A DNA stretch of 64,000 nt from Anaerotignum faecicola (GCF_003865035.1 NZ_BHVZ01000001.1:806001-870000), one strand, 5' to 3'. Shown: positions 25,983 to 36,128, counted from the first letter of the stretch. Program-made: numbers and translations. The notes: generated from the letters alone by a model not told the origin.

Positions 25983-25993
25983 GGTGGTTCCTC

Positions 25994-26530
25994 CTAAATG
26001 TTATTCGCTTCCATCAGCCCTTCGGCCTGCAACCGGATCACATAGAAAGCCCGCACCCAGTCCAGTTCCTGCTCCATGGAGTCCTCCAAAGCCAGCAGGC
26101 GGCGCTTGCCAAGCCTGCGATCCAGAAGGGCAAAGATACGGACAAGGGGATTCTCGCTGACAAGGCTTTTCTCGATGCTCTGGTTGTCAAAGATCCCAAA
26201 CGCCTCATAGAACACCTTTTGGTCAAAGGTGCCCTGCTCCAGCGCATAGGCATGAGCCTGATTGATGGCCTCTTTTGCGGAGTCGTGATCTTTCAGCGTG
26301 GTGGAGCGCAAGTGATGAAATTTCGTCCACACATTTTCAAAATAGGTGTAGTAGTTGCTCCGCAGCACTTCCACGCCGTCCACACGAATGGCGGCCCGGC
26401 CCTCATGGTCGGCGCTTTTGCTGTAACTGGTGGCAAAATACTGGATGTGGCCCCGGAGTGCCGGGCACAGGTAGTCATTCTCCAATTTGTTCCGGATTCC
26501 ACTCCAAGTGGATACTCTACTGTTTGACAT
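25994..26530 (-). CDS. SF0329-family protein
   Basis: 178 residues from the ATG at 26530 (MSNSRVSTWSGIRNKLE), after AAAGGAA. The sequence LCPALRGHIQYFATSYSKSADHEGRAAIRVDGVEVLRSN is the conserved start of the SF0329 family. Biochemical role unknown; members occur next to immunity genes. Cytosolic. Confidence 0.75.
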   Translation of the reverse strand: MSNSRVSTWSGIRNKLENDYLCPALRGHIQYFATSYSKSADHEGRAAIRVDGVEVLRSNYYTYFENVWTKFHHLRSTTLKDHDSAKEAINQAHAYALEQGTFDQKVFYEAFGIFDNQSIEKSLVSENPLVRIFALLDRRLGKRRLLALEDSMEQELDWVRAFYVIRLQAEGLMEANNI

Positions 26531-26556
26531 AGGTGTTGTTTCCTTTCTGCTGATTC

Positions 26557-27108
26557 CTACTGCTTTTGGAGATACTCCCGGAAGCATTCGATGAACTCCC
26601 GATTCCGCTTAGGGACATCGAACCCCTTCCGATGGGGGAAGAACCCCTCCTGTTCCACATCGTCCAGCAGCTTGGGCAGATTGGAAAACCGGGCAAAGAA
26701 TGGTAGTGCATAGTCCTGGATCTGCCCGGAAATTTCCTGGATAGAGCGTTCCCGCTCCAGCAGAGTAGATACCTCATAGCGGGGGAAGTCATCATACCGG
26801 TGGGTCAGCCGGGCGATGGAGGTACCCACGATACCATCATAGGTTTCCTCCGTCCCTTCCTGCTCACTGCGCCACTGGGCAATCACCGGGGAACTCACAT
26901 CGAAGAAGGCAGTAAAAGTGGTGGAGCCAAAGCGGATGGAGGGGGAAAAGTAAAAGGAGAACACAAAGATGCCGTCTTTTTTGTAGATGTCATTTTTGCT
27001 CTTGCGGTATTTGTAGCCCAGCGGGTTCAAAGGCTCCGCGATCCGCTCACAGGTATAGACGAAGATCTCACGGGGCTTGGTTCCCTTGGGAAAATCCTTC
27101 TTCTCCAT
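26557..27108 (-). CDS. Putative immunity protein (DUF4304-like)
   Basis: 183 residues. FPKGTKPREIFVYTCERIAEPLNPLGYKYRKSKNDIYKKDGIFVFSFYF (about 5-55) follows the DUF4304-like layout of helix, lysine-rich turn and paired strands. Related in layout to the gene at 23254-24138. Nine bases separate it from the CbrC-like gene. Confidence 0.5.
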   Translation of the reverse strand: MEKKDFPKGTKPREIFVYTCERIAEPLNPLGYKYRKSKNDIYKKDGIFVFSFYFSPSIRFGSTTFTAFFDVSSPVIAQWRSEQEGTEETYDGIVGTSIARLTHRYDDFPRYEVSTLLERERSIQEISGQIQDYALPFFARFSNLPKLLDDVEQEGFFPHRKGFDVPKRNREFIECFREYLQKQ

Positions 27109-27117
27109 GTTGCCACC

Positions 27118-27981
27118 TCAATCAAAATCCATCCAGACCAGGTGTTTTCCGCAGTGGAGGCACTGGAACAGATAGCATTGCAGATGCCCGCCATTGACGG
27201 ATTCCTGAATCATTTTCTTCTGTTCGTCATCCCACATGGGATCGTCCAACACTTCCTCGAGCACACCCAGCGCCCGCAGTTCTCTGGCACCCACATGGCC
27301 CAGGTAGGCGCAGTAGTCGCCACAGTGGGCGCGCCAGTATTCCTGCTGCCAACCGGAGTAGCCGGGAGTTCGGTGGATGAGCTCGTCCAGCTTCTCTGGA
27401 TCGTCTACACCATTATCCAGAGAGCAATCGTCCTGGAAGCAGCCGTCATATTTCCGGGCTGCTTCGCCACTGGAGATACACTCCGGGCACAGATACTCAA
27501 TATCCTCCACGGCGTAAAAGGGGGCTGTATAGAAAATATGGGTCGTCTTGCCACAGCAGTCGCAGACAACGCCGTCTGCGGATTCCTCAAAAGCCCCAGT
27601 TTCCAGAGGGTTTGGGTGATACCGGAAGGCGGGCAGGCCCAGCTGGGCCTGCCGTTCCTTCTCTTTCTGCTTTTCCTCCGGCGTTTTGGGCTTGGGGAGA
27701 GCATAATGATTGCCCCAGTTTTCCGCATAGTCCTTCAGCGTGCCCAGCCGCTTGAGGGTCTTTTTATCGGAACGATTTCCGATTTGGCAGAGCAGTTCGT
27801 AGGCGTCCTTCTTAAAGTCCAGCAGGTCATATACATCCACCAGCACTTCCTTGGCCTGCTGATCCTCACTCTGCTCAAGTTCTTCCTTGAAGGTATATAG
27901 AGCGCGGACATTGTCTGGACCTTCATTGGTCGCAACAAACTGTTTTTTTAGTTCGATATAGGTTTTCTGATATTCTGTCAT
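27118..27981 (-). CDS. CbrC-family protein with N-terminal helical extension
   Basis: 287 residues from the ATG at 27981, with GGGAGG ahead; a GTG three codons earlier sits inside that site. Residues about 125-287 are the CbrC (UPF0167) domain: FRYHPNPLETGAF, CDCCGK, YTAPFYAVEDIEYLCPECI, HRTPGYSGWQQEYW and a final CLHCGKH. The Cys pairs probably bind zinc. E. coli CbrC is linked to colicin E2 resistance, so this is an immunity-type protein. The N-terminal 110 residues are helical, as in several CbrC fusions. Confidence 0.85.
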   Translation of the reverse strand: MTEYQKTYIELKKQFVATNEGPDNVRALYTFKEELEQSEDQQAKEVLVDVYDLLDFKKDAYELLCQIGNRSDKKTLKRLGTLKDYAENWGNHYALPKPKTPEEKQKEKERQAQLGLPAFRYHPNPLETGAFEESADGVVCDCCGKTTHIFYTAPFYAVEDIEYLCPECISSGEAARKYDGCFQDDCSLDNGVDDPEKLDELIHRTPGYSGWQQEYWRAHCGDYCAYLGHVGARELRALGVLEEVLDDPMWDDEQKKMIQESVNGGHLQCYLFQCLHCGKHLVWMDFD

Positions 27982-27996
27982 TGGTCGCACCTCCCA

Positions 27997-30900
27997 TCAA
28001 TCCCACCAGAAATACCAGACAGTGGACTGCCACAGGACATCTGCCAAGGAGCCAATGCTTCCATCCTCATTCTGATCCAGATCTGGGCAGAAGCCATATT
28101 GCTCCACAGCCACTTCCATAGCTCTTTCCTTGGAGATCGGAGTCGGAAGTTCAAACTCCAATTCATCGTGGCTCATGGCGGCAGGGATGGCACCATGCTG
28201 CTCGAACCAGTATTTCGCCACTGCCATCAGGTCCGGCGTGTCGGGGCACTCATTCCAATTTCCAAAGGGCAGATAGGCGAAGATCTCCCAGGGGTTCTTG
28301 ACCGGAATTTTGGCCAGAATGAGCGGATAGGTCATGTGGCTATCCGAATCCCAATAGCAGGAGAAGCGGTCATTGTCATAGCCGCCCTCCATCTCGCCCA
28401 GGACTTCCGCCTCCCAGTCCATGTCATCGTCCTCGGCTTCTTCCTTGCGCTGGCCGGTCAATTCCTCCAGAACCGCCTTTCCGTCCTTGATGGGAGCGGA
28501 GAGCATCTTCTTTCGATACTCCTCTACTGTTTTGAGGTCAAATTCGTAGAAGTCCGCATTGTGCTCCGGATCGGCGTTCATCACCAGACACTCCAACAGC
28601 GTTTCATCATCCGCCTTGATGAGCACGGGAACAAAGCCCTCCCGTACCCCCAGCCGCTGGGCGTAGCTGTATGCCGACATGATGGGGTCATCATCTGCCA
28701 TGGATGGGAAATAGGTACACTCGCAGTCCAGATACTCCATGATGGCATGAGCCACTTCGGAAGGCTCCAGCGTGTCCTCGTCGAAGTCCTGTCCCTGCCA
28801 GTTTTCAAAGCGTTCCTCAATCACTTGAGCCATGGTCTGATAGTATTTCTCATCAAATGGGATGAATAAGTATGCCTCCTGTTGAAATTCATTGGAGTGG
28901 TATCGGGACGGACCAAAATATTTCAGGGCATAGTCATCAATGTCGGCAGGATAGTAGGGACTGTCGCCCTCTCCGTAGTAATAGCCTGCAAAGGCACGGC
29001 CTTGCTGATTGAACAGCACAAAGAACAGACAGCCGTCCAGCTCATCCCGGATAAACTCCCGCAGATCCACGCTGGCAGGGTCGGCTTTGACCTGTTTGGC
29101 CACTTCGCTGTATTCTTTCAGGAAGTCCTCGCCCATCAGGTCGTGCTCCATGCACCAGCGCAAGTAGATGGCCATGTGGTTATAAGCATTGATGGGGTCA
29201 ATAGGCAGTTCCTTCTCCTCAATGCTCTCAAGGTGATAGGAAGCGTCGTCCATCTCACCGTCAAAATTATCATTGGAAAGGGTGCCACGGGTGATCGCAT
29301 TCTGGCGAGTGGGGTTTACAACAAAACTGATCCCCCTCATCTTGTTCAGCAGAGCGTCTACATCATGTTCCAGTTTATAGTCCAACTCGTCCTCATAAAG
29401 CGGAATGACCTGATAGAAGTTGACCTCCTCGCCACTCGGCAGGATGCAGACCTCGCTGCCATCTTCGGTATCCTGGGGACCAGTCAGAATGGCGGCGCAC
29501 AGCTTTGTGTCCTTTGCAAAATCCTCCTCATTGTCCATGGTATGGCCGAAGCCCAGCCAGGTATCGCTGGCAATGGGAAGGCGGGCCAAGGATTTCAGCA
29601 GGCGGATGGGCCAGTACCACTTTTCGTCTTTCATGGACTCCTGATCCAGCTTCCAGTCCGCAGGCAGGGCAATGGCCAGCTCCGCCCGCTCCAGCTTATA
29701 TTCCGCCAGTTCCTCCGGCACATTCATCCGGTGAGCGCCCATGCCCATGGTGACCAGGGTGCAGTAGTCCCGCTCCTCAGAGGGCGGCACCACGCAGATG
29801 TCCACATGGATGTCGGGAGAAACCAGCTCATGGAACACATTCTCGAACTTGCCGAAATACTGCTCAATGTGCCCCTCGACGGCTTCCATCTCCTCCTCGG
29901 TGTAGACTTCGGGATTACTGAATTCTTCCTCATCCTGCGTGTCATCATTGTCTGAGTGGTCGCAGCTGTCATCCTCCGGATCTCCCTTTATAGGCTCGTA
30001 ACCGATCTTCAGGGTCATCTGTTCCTCCGGCAGGGAGACGCCGGGGCTGCGGGTGATGGTGTGCTTATCGTCCGCAGAAAAACCGATGGTCTCGCCGTCT
30101 TGCAGTGTCACATCACACGCCAGCACATAGGAGGCAAGGCTGGCCAAAAAGTCCCGCAGTTCCTCCGGCTCAGCGTCGGTGTTCAACACCTCCATTTCCT
30201 CCTTGCCAAACACATCCATGCCGTAGGTGTAGCCGTTTAGGCCCCCCTCGCTCCGGTACAGGCCGAACCAAACCCAGTTGAAGATGGGCAGTTCGTCCTC
30301 TTTGAGCATATCGGCAAGGCCCTCATAGAAACGAGGCTCAAATACCACGCCGCTGGTGTAGACACCGGTGGCGTATTTCTGCTTGCAGCACACTGCCATC
30401 GCCTTGGTGAACAGCTTGCCCCGTTCCAGCAGTTTTTCCTCCTCGCCCAATACAGCCACCATGATATGGGCCTTGTGCGCTTTGGCCACCTCTACGGCCT
30501 CTGGCCACATATAGTTGTTTTCGGCGTTGATCTCCGCTTCATTGTCCGGGATGTGACCGTGGAAGAGTGTCACGATCAGCATCATGCCGCCGACCCGCAT
30601 TACCACAGCGTCATCGCTGTTCTCATCATCTTCGTCGCCCTCATCCGGCTCCTCATCTACGATGCCCCATTCTTCCCGTAGATTCCGGATCAACTGCTCC
30701 TTGTCCCATTCCGCTTTGGAGAGGAGCACAGACCCGGCAAAGGAGCCCTTACAGTCAGTTTTCTCCTCGTCGGCGTCATCCTCAAGATCCTCTACATCTT
30801 CATCCGGATCATAGAGGGATTCATGCTCCAGTCCGCGGACAAATTCCTCAAAGCTGTCTGCCAGATGGGTAATCTTGTAGTCGTTTTCCTGATCCACATG

Positions 30901-33900
30901 GACTACCGCAGGCTCTCCCTGGGGGCCGCAAGCTCGGTAGTCCAGGAAAATCATATCGTGTCCGGCGCTTGGACAGTCACAGATGGCCACACCGATGGCA
31001 GGATACTCCCACTCATCGATCATAAACTGGCTGCCCAGCTCTCCGCAGAGGGAGCAGCTCTTTTCTCGTCCGATGCCGAAAATGCCAGTGATGGCCACAT
31101 GGTCATCTGCCCAGGAGGTAGGTTCATCGCAGGGATAGCAGGTGTTCACCGGAATGCCGCCGTTGTGCTGCTTCATCAGCCAGATGTAGGCGGCGGGCAG
31201 CTTGTAGCCCAGTTCCTCCTCCACGCTGGCGATCAGCTCATCGGAAGGCGGATCACTGACATATTCTTTCAGTGCATACCAATTATCATCCCAGAAGTTG
31301 GTGAGGTCGAAGCCCTCAAATGGAGTATCACCGGGCACGAATTTGGCCTTCTTCTTCCGGCTGCGCTGGCGTTTCCGGATCTCCGCCTTACACTCCCGAA
31401 TTACTGCCGGGGCATTTTCGTCCTCGGGGTCCAGCTCCGCCCACCGCTCGGCGTAGGGGATGGCCTTTTCCTCCTGACCATAGAGATACTGATAGCCATA
31501 GGCCATCCGCATATTCCACTCCGCCTTGTCCTGGCCTTCCTCCCGGACGGACTCCAGCACCTCAATGGCCCTCAGAAGGGCTTTGTCTCCCTTGGATTTC
31601 AAAGTACCTTCGTCATGGTCCCCGATGATGGCGTAGTTCTCCAGTGCACGGGCCAGGGCGTAGGCGGTGCGGTAGTTCCTCCAGTTCTCCGGGATGGCAT
31701 TCAGTGCCTGGATACAGCGGGTGTACTCATCCTCGTCGTTCCACTGCTCCAGCTGCTGGAAGAAGGATTCGGCGTTCTGTTGGGTGTAAGGAATATAGTC
31801 CATGCCCGTCAGCGTTTCGTCCAACTCGTCATCCTGATTCTCAGTTTCTGTCCCATCATCTTGTTGCTTTAGGGGTACAGAACCGGCTTCACGGCGGAAG
31901 GTGTGGAAGATGGCCCATGGGATGTCCGTGCCTTCAAAGAACTCTTTCGCCATGTTCAGCGCCTCTTGGATGTCCCAGGCGATGAAGTCCACATAGCCAC
32001 AGTAGAGGCCGGTAGCCCCGCCGGTGAGAGTGAGCACTTCCGAACCATCCCCGCCGGTGAGCACTTCCTCCAGTTTGTCCCGGAAGTCGAAAATTTTCTG
32101 ACTGCCTTCCTCCTCCCGCAGGGTATCCAGGGGATAGCAGAAGAAGCCCGCCACCGCGCCGTCGGCATGGAGATCGTCCATAAAATCATTGTCGGCATTC
32201 AGATAGCCGTTGATGAGCGGCACACAGCAGGTGGAACCGGCCATTACATCCAGCCGCCAATCGGCGTCCGGGTCCTGTTTGGGTTCCATTTTGTAACCAA
32301 GGTAGCTCTCCAGATAGGCTTCCGGGTCGGTGGAGAGCTCCAGGCCCTGCTCCCGCAGTTTGTCGGGCAGCTGGGACAGGAGGAAGGACGGCTCTGCCTT
32401 GGGTTCCTCCAGCACATCAAAGCTGTCTATGTATCTCATGTGGGAGATCTCGCCCAGCACTTGGTCGGTGAAGGTAGTGAGCATCCACCAGACCCGGCCT
32501 TCTTCCTCCCGGAGCATAGGCAGCAGCTTTTCGCAGTAGGCGGAGATGGCGAAGCTGTTTTCACCCTGCTCCTCCAGCCAGATCTGCACATCCTCCCCGG
32601 AGATGTCCCAGCCATCCTCAGTACGCAGGCCGATGTTCTGGAAAGGCTGACGGCCCACAAGGATATTCCAGTGCTCCAGCACCTCCTTGGGGGCGTGCTT
32701 CTGGAAGTAGACCAGCTCAAACAGTTTGACCTTATCCCCCTCCGGGGTGAGGATCAGCTCATGCTTTTCGCCGTTGAAGCCAATCTCGAAGGAAATCTCG
32801 TCAAAAACCAAATTCAGGGTTTCCTCCATTTGGGCCACGAGTTCTGCGCCGCGGGTATGGTCTTTGTCCTCGTCCATCATCTGGCGCAGCTCTGCTTCCA
32901 TCTCGGCAAAGGTTTCCCACCAGTCCTCTGTCCTTTCCCGGAAGCACTCCGAGAACTGAGGCAGAGAAATACCCTTCTTGCACGAGTCAATTAGTTCCTC
33001 CATGTCCTGTCGGGTGTTGAGCTTCGGATCATCACCGGGATGCAGTTCCAGAGCTTTTTCAAAATGCCGCAGAGCGCGGCCCTCCTGATCCAGATAATAA
33101 TAGGCATACCCCATACGGAAATTCCAGGAATAAGTATCTCCCAGTTCCTCCTCATGGGACTGCATCAGTTCCAGTGCCTGGTGAAGCAGCTTCCTTCCCT
33201 CCGGCTCGCTGGGGTCCGCCAGATTGTTGTAGGCGCGGGCCAGCTCCATATCAATTTCCGGGGTACGCTCCTCGGCGGGGATGGCCTCCAGCGCGTCAAC
33301 GATTTTCAGGTGTTTGTCCTCCTCATGCCACTTCTGGCACTGCTTCAAAATGTCCATATCAGGGTCCTCCTCGTCCTCATCCGGTTTCCAGTCTTTGATC
33401 TGCTGGAACACGCCGTTCTCATCCCGCTCAAAGGCGCAGGGGGCGGGGGTGTTCAGCAGAGGAATGATGTCGGGATCGTCGTTGCAAATTGTGTTCAGCT
33501 TGTAGATCCCGGCGTTGTTGGGGTCGTCCATGTACGCCTCGCTCTCGTCACCAGCGGTGAAGCGCCAGCCACTGTCCCAGCCGCCGTCCGGCTTCTCCCT
33601 GTAGCAGTAGCCAACCTTGCAGCCCTCCACTGTGATGCGGTTGGTGGCGATACAGCCATCGGCACCCTCCCAGTCGGGGAGCAGATCTTTTACATCTTCC
33701 GCCTTTACATGGTAGTTCCGGTTGCGGCCAGAGGCTTCGTACAGCTCCTTCCGCAGCATCTCCACCTGAGAAGCCATATCCGTGATCTCATCCTCGCCCA
33801 TCATCTCGCTGATGTCGTATTCCAGCGGGGCATGGACAAAGTCCGCCAGGGCCTTGTCCATGGCCTCGTGCTCCTCCGGCGTAGCAGTGATGCGGATACG

Positions 33901-34215
33901 GCGGGCGGGGGTGTTGTACTCGTCCAGATCCTGAAGGTTTACACTGCCACTGACGCTGCACTCCAGCAGGATGGCGGCCAGGTCGGTGACCACATCAATG
34001 GCGAAGTGGAAGTCCATCTCCACGCCGTCCGAATGGGTGAACTCCAGATACTCCACGGTCTGGCGGAAGTCCCAGTTCTGCTTGTCCAGACCAATCTTGG
34101 CGAAAATCTCGCTGAGGGGGATCTCCTCCTTTTTCTGATCCTCTAAAAATGCCACAAGGTTCAGACTGTCATCGGAACCGCCAATAAAGTTGCCCCAGTA
34201 TTTTTTGATATACAT
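27997..34215 (-). CDS. Giant polyimmunity protein: many immunity domains in one chain
   Basis: 2072 residues, acidic, no signal peptide. Approximate domains in order: an N-terminal immunity-type domain (1-160), DUF2185/Imm33-like (168-268, with DSGWRFTAGDES and DPDIIPLLNTP), a TPR module (288-418), an unassigned alpha/beta block (420-785), a second TPR module (805-957), SUKH-1 (SMI1/KNR4; 970-1130), DUF4261 (1150-1405), SUFU (1440-1630), an unassigned domain (1670-1810) and DUF4253 (1815-2072, with FAYLPFGNWNECPD and the end STVWYFWWD). Acidic low-complexity linkers separate them. AGGAGG precedes the ATG. SUKH, SUFU, DUF2185 and DUF4253 are known immunity families of polymorphic toxin systems. 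Confidence 0.88.
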   Translation of the reverse strand: MYIKKYWGNFIGGSDDSLNLVAFLEDQKKEEIPLSEIFAKIGLDKQNWDFRQTVEYLEFTHSDGVEMDFHFAIDVVTDLAAILLECSVSGSVNLQDLDEYNTPARRIRITATPEEHEAMDKALADFVHAPLEYDISEMMGEDEITDMASQVEMLRKELYEASGRNRNYHVKAEDVKDLLPDWEGADGCIATNRITVEGCKVGYCYREKPDGGWDSGWRFTAGDESEAYMDDPNNAGIYKLNTICNDDPDIIPLLNTPAPCAFERDENGVFQQIKDWKPDEDEEDPDMDILKQCQKWHEEDKHLKIVDALEAIPAEERTPEIDMELARAYNNLADPSEPEGRKLLHQALELMQSHEEELGDTYSWNFRMGYAYYYLDQEGRALRHFEKALELHPGDDPKLNTRQDMEELIDSCKKGISLPQFSECFRERTEDWWETFAEMEAELRQMMDEDKDHTRGAELVAQMEETLNLVFDEISFEIGFNGEKHELILTPEGDKVKLFELVYFQKHAPKEVLEHWNILVGRQPFQNIGLRTEDGWDISGEDVQIWLEEQGENSFAISAYCEKLLPMLREEEGRVWWMLTTFTDQVLGEISHMRYIDSFDVLEEPKAEPSFLLSQLPDKLREQGLELSTDPEAYLESYLGYKMEPKQDPDADWRLDVMAGSTCCVPLINGYLNADNDFMDDLHADGAVAGFFCYPLDTLREEEGSQKIFDFRDKLEEVLTGGDGSEVLTLTGGATGLYCGYVDFIAWDIQEALNMAKEFFEGTDIPWAIFHTFRREAGSVPLKQQDDGTETENQDDELDETLTGMDYIPYTQQNAESFFQQLEQWNDEDEYTRCIQALNAIPENWRNYRTAYALARALENYAIIGDHDEGTLKSKGDKALLRAIEVLESVREEGQDKAEWNMRMAYGYQYLYGQEEKAIPYAERWAELDPEDENAPAVIRECKAEIRKRQRSRKKKAKFVPGDTPFEGFDLTNFWDDNWYALKEYVSDPPSDELIASVEEELGYKLPAAYIWLMKQHNGGIPVNTCYPCDEPTSWADDHVAITGIFGIGREKSCSLCGELGSQFMIDEWEYPAIGVAICDCPSAGHDMIFLDYRACGPQGEPAVVHVDQENDYKITHLADSFEEFVRGLEHESLYDPDEDVEDLEDDADEEKTDCKGSFAGSVLLSKAEWDKEQLIRNLREEWGIVDEEPDEGDEDDENSDDAVVMRVGGMMLIVTLFHGHIPDNEAEINAENNYMWPEAVEVAKAHKAHIMVAVLGEEEKLLERGKLFTKAMAVCCKQKYATGVYTSGVVFEPRFYEGLADMLKEDELPIFNWVWFGLYRSEGGLNGYTYGMDVFGKEEMEVLNTDAEPEELRDFLASLASYVLACDVTLQDGETIGFSADDKHTITRSPGVSLPEEQMTLKIGYEPIKGDPEDDSCDHSDNDDTQDEEEFSNPEVYTEEEMEAVEGHIEQYFGKFENVFHELVSPDIHVDICVVPPSEERDYCTLVTMGMGAHRMNVPEELAEYKLERAELAIALPADWKLDQESMKDEKWYWPIRLLKSLARLPIASDTWLGFGHTMDNEEDFAKDTKLCAAILTGPQDTEDGSEVCILPSGEEVNFYQVIPLYEDELDYKLEHDVDALLNKMRGISFVVNPTRQNAITRGTLSNDNFDGEMDDASYHLESIEEKELPIDPINAYNHMAIYLRWCMEHDLMGEDFLKEYSEVAKQVKADPASVDLREFIRDELDGCLFFVLFNQQGRAFAGYYYGEGDSPYYPADIDDYALKYFGPSRYHSNEFQQEAYLFIPFDEKYYQTMAQVIEERFENWQGQDFDEDTLEPSEVAHAIMEYLDCECTYFPSMADDDPIMSAYSYAQRLGVREGFVPVLIKADDETLLECLVMNADPEHNADFYEFDLKTVEEYRKKMLSAPIKDGKAVLEELTGQRKEEAEDDDMDWEAEVLGEMEGGYDNDRFSCYWDSDSHMTYPLILAKIPVKNPWEIFAYLPFGNWNECPDTPDLMAVAKYWFEQHGAIPAAMSHDELEFELPTPISKERAMEVAVEQYGFCPDLDQNEDGSIGSLADVLWQSTVWYFWWD

Positions 34216-34218
34216 GCG

Positions 34219-34689
34219 TCATGCCTCCTGTTCCGAGATCAGCCGCTTGATGAGCCAGTCCAAATGCTCTGACCACACAGGAGCGATCTCACCGCTGTCC
34301 TCGTTCTTCCAAAGATCCACAATCTCACGGATGCCGTCCTCGTCCGGCACCTCGTTTTTGATGTCGGTGAGCTGCCGCAGCAGGAAAGCAAGGGCTTCTT
34401 TGGATGCTGTGAAACCGGTGACTTTATCCCATATAGCTTCTTCATGATCGTAGTCCAGCTTGCCATTATCCTTCCATTGGAAATACAGCTCCGCCAGAGC
34501 CATCGCAGTATTGTCAAAGAGGAAGTCGATTTGTGAGAAGTCAGCTCCCAGCATGACTTCCTCTTTCATCAGTTCGATCATCTCGCCCAGATCCATTACC
34601 GGATGCTCCGGTACATATTCATTTTTGAGGATGTCCAGTACATCCAGCCCTTCGTCACGCTCTAATGCTTTTATGCCCCATGCTCCCAT
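34219..34689 (-). CDS. DUF4259-type immunity protein
   Basis: 156 residues. The MGAWGIKALERDEGLDVL start is the DUF4259 signature; an acidic helical body follows. Its stop codon lies four bases before the start of the giant gene, so the two are coupled. Cytosolic, inferred immunity role. Confidence 0.75.
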   Translation of the reverse strand: MGAWGIKALERDEGLDVLDILKNEYVPEHPVMDLGEMIELMKEEVMLGADFSQIDFLFDNTAMALAELYFQWKDNGKLDYDHEEAIWDKVTGFTASKEALAFLLRQLTDIKNEVPDEDGIREIVDLWKNEDSGEIAPVWSEHLDWLIKRLISEQEA

Positions 34690-34731
34690 GTCGGCACCTC
34701 TCTTTCTTTATTTTGTATCAAGCTTCTATTG

Positions 34732-35706
34732 TCAATCATGGTTCTCCAGCCGAATGATAGGCCGATAAAAGTCATAATCTCCGTTTAGTTCATTGTCCTC
34801 CTGCACTTCCGGCTTACAGTGGGGCGAACAGGGTAGGAAACCGAGAAATGGGCCCAGCCCACCGCAGATATTGCATCCGCCGTCACCGCCGCAGGTGGTA
34901 AGCCTATCAGCCTGCACCACTTCCCGCATATAGGGATCGTAGGCGATGGACAGGCCGAAGAAGTTGGGCTCCTCCATGTCATAGGGCCGGTTCTCATCCT
35001 CATCCATGTTCTCAAACCAGTGCAGACGCATGGAGTAGTCTAACCCATCTCCCCATGGAAACAGGGTCCGACACCCGCCGCCACACAGGTAGGCCCACTC
35101 GTCCGCCGTGGGCAGGGAGAAGCCCCTGTTTTCCAGCATGGCAAGAAGCGCATCGTAGTCTGTGTGGTTATAGATACAGATCTGAAAGCCCTTTTCCGTC
35201 CGCTCAATGCGGGCCGACTGATGCAAGGTAAGACTGCTGCTGTCACTCCAGGCAAAATCACGGAATTCCTTCAGCCAGTCAGGGTGGACAGTCAGTCTGG
35301 GATCATCCATTTTGACTGGCTCCCAGTTAATTTCCTCCAGCTCCCGGCCCACCAGCATGGGTCCAATGGCCGCCTGCCGAACAGGAGCCATGCTTTCCCG
35401 AATCATCTCCTCCGGGTCCCGCTCCATTTCCCATTCTCGGAACAGATACTCCAATTCCTCCCGGCTCTCCTGATTCAATCCCACGGCAAACTGCTCCCAG
35501 CCCAGGGTGACGGTATCGCCGGGGACAAAGACGAACTCCCGACCATCTTTCTTGAAGATGCCGGTGGTGCAGCTCTGGCCCCAGCGGTCAAAAGTATGTA
35601 GACCGAGAAAGGTCATATCATAACGGGTAGCCAGGCTCTCCATCAGCACCTGCTTCTCGATGTTTTCCATTTGATTGAATTGGGTGCGGAATAGTCTTTT
35701 GTTCAT
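34732..35706 (-). CDS. Formylglycine-generating-enzyme-like (SUMF1 fold) protein
   Basis: 324 residues. About 195-225 reads LPTADEWAYLCGGGCRTLFPWGD, the typical start of the FGE-sulfatase / C-type-lectin-like domain. The C-terminal third has GGDGGCNICGGLGPFLGFLPCSP, a Cys-rich loop. The first half is not recognised. No catalytic role can be supported; in this operon the fold may serve binding. Confidence 0.55.
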   Translation of the reverse strand: MNKRLFRTQFNQMENIEKQVLMESLATRYDMTFLGLHTFDRWGQSCTTGIFKKDGREFVFVPGDTVTLGWEQFAVGLNQESREELEYLFREWEMERDPEEMIRESMAPVRQAAIGPMLVGRELEEINWEPVKMDDPRLTVHPDWLKEFRDFAWSDSSSLTLHQSARIERTEKGFQICIYNHTDYDALLAMLENRGFSLPTADEWAYLCGGGCRTLFPWGDGLDYSMRLHWFENMDEDENRPYDMEEPNFFGLSIAYDPYMREVVQADRLTTCGGDGGCNICGGLGPFLGFLPCSPHCKPEVQEDNELNGDYDFYRPIIRLENHD

Positions 35707-35717
35707 AACAAGTCCTC

Positions 35718-36128
35718 CTACAGCCTATCCAGGTTTTCCTGTAAATCGCCCTGCATCAAGTGCTGGGCAATGGCTTGGTTCAGTGCCTTATGGGGGTGAT
35801 AGGCTGCCTGCTCTACATCGTGCAGGCACTCCTCCATCAATGCCTCCGGAGAAATGCCTTCCCGTTTGCCATAAAGATGGCCGAAGGCATAGCACACGGA
35901 CTTGAGAAAGTCGAAAATATAGTCGTGATTTCCACGCATACTGGGCAGGTCGTTGAACGAGCCCATACCTCCGTATGCCCGAAGATGGTGGGCAACCTCC
36001 CGCCGCTGGTTCCAGTCCTGAATGTCCCGCTCCAACCAGTCGATCCAGTTTTGGAACTCTGGATGGTCTGCCAGAAGGATGGAGCGCAGACAGGTCAGAG
36101 CCTCGGTATAAATATCAGACTGTTTCAT
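35718..36128 (-). CDS. Uncharacterised immunity-operon protein (DUF6966-like)
   Basis: 136 residues from the ATG at 36128, which overlaps the upstream stop by four bases. The stretch HHLRAYGGMGSFNDLPSM (about 47-64) is a conserved-looking motif that I associate, with doubt, with DUF6966. Helical and cytosolic. Confidence 0.5.
   Translation of the reverse strand: MKQSDIYTEALTCLRSILLADHPEFQNWIDWLERDIQDWNQRREVAHHLRAYGGMGSFNDLPSMRGNHDYIFDFLKSVCYAFGHLYGKREGISPEALMEECLHDVEQAAYHPHKALNQAIAQHLMQGDLQENLDRL

Noticed and set aside
28099..34146. Several 250-370-codon plus-strand frames opposite the giant immunity protein
   Set aside because: They follow from the GC-rich codons of the real gene. None has a domain, start site or conserved pattern.
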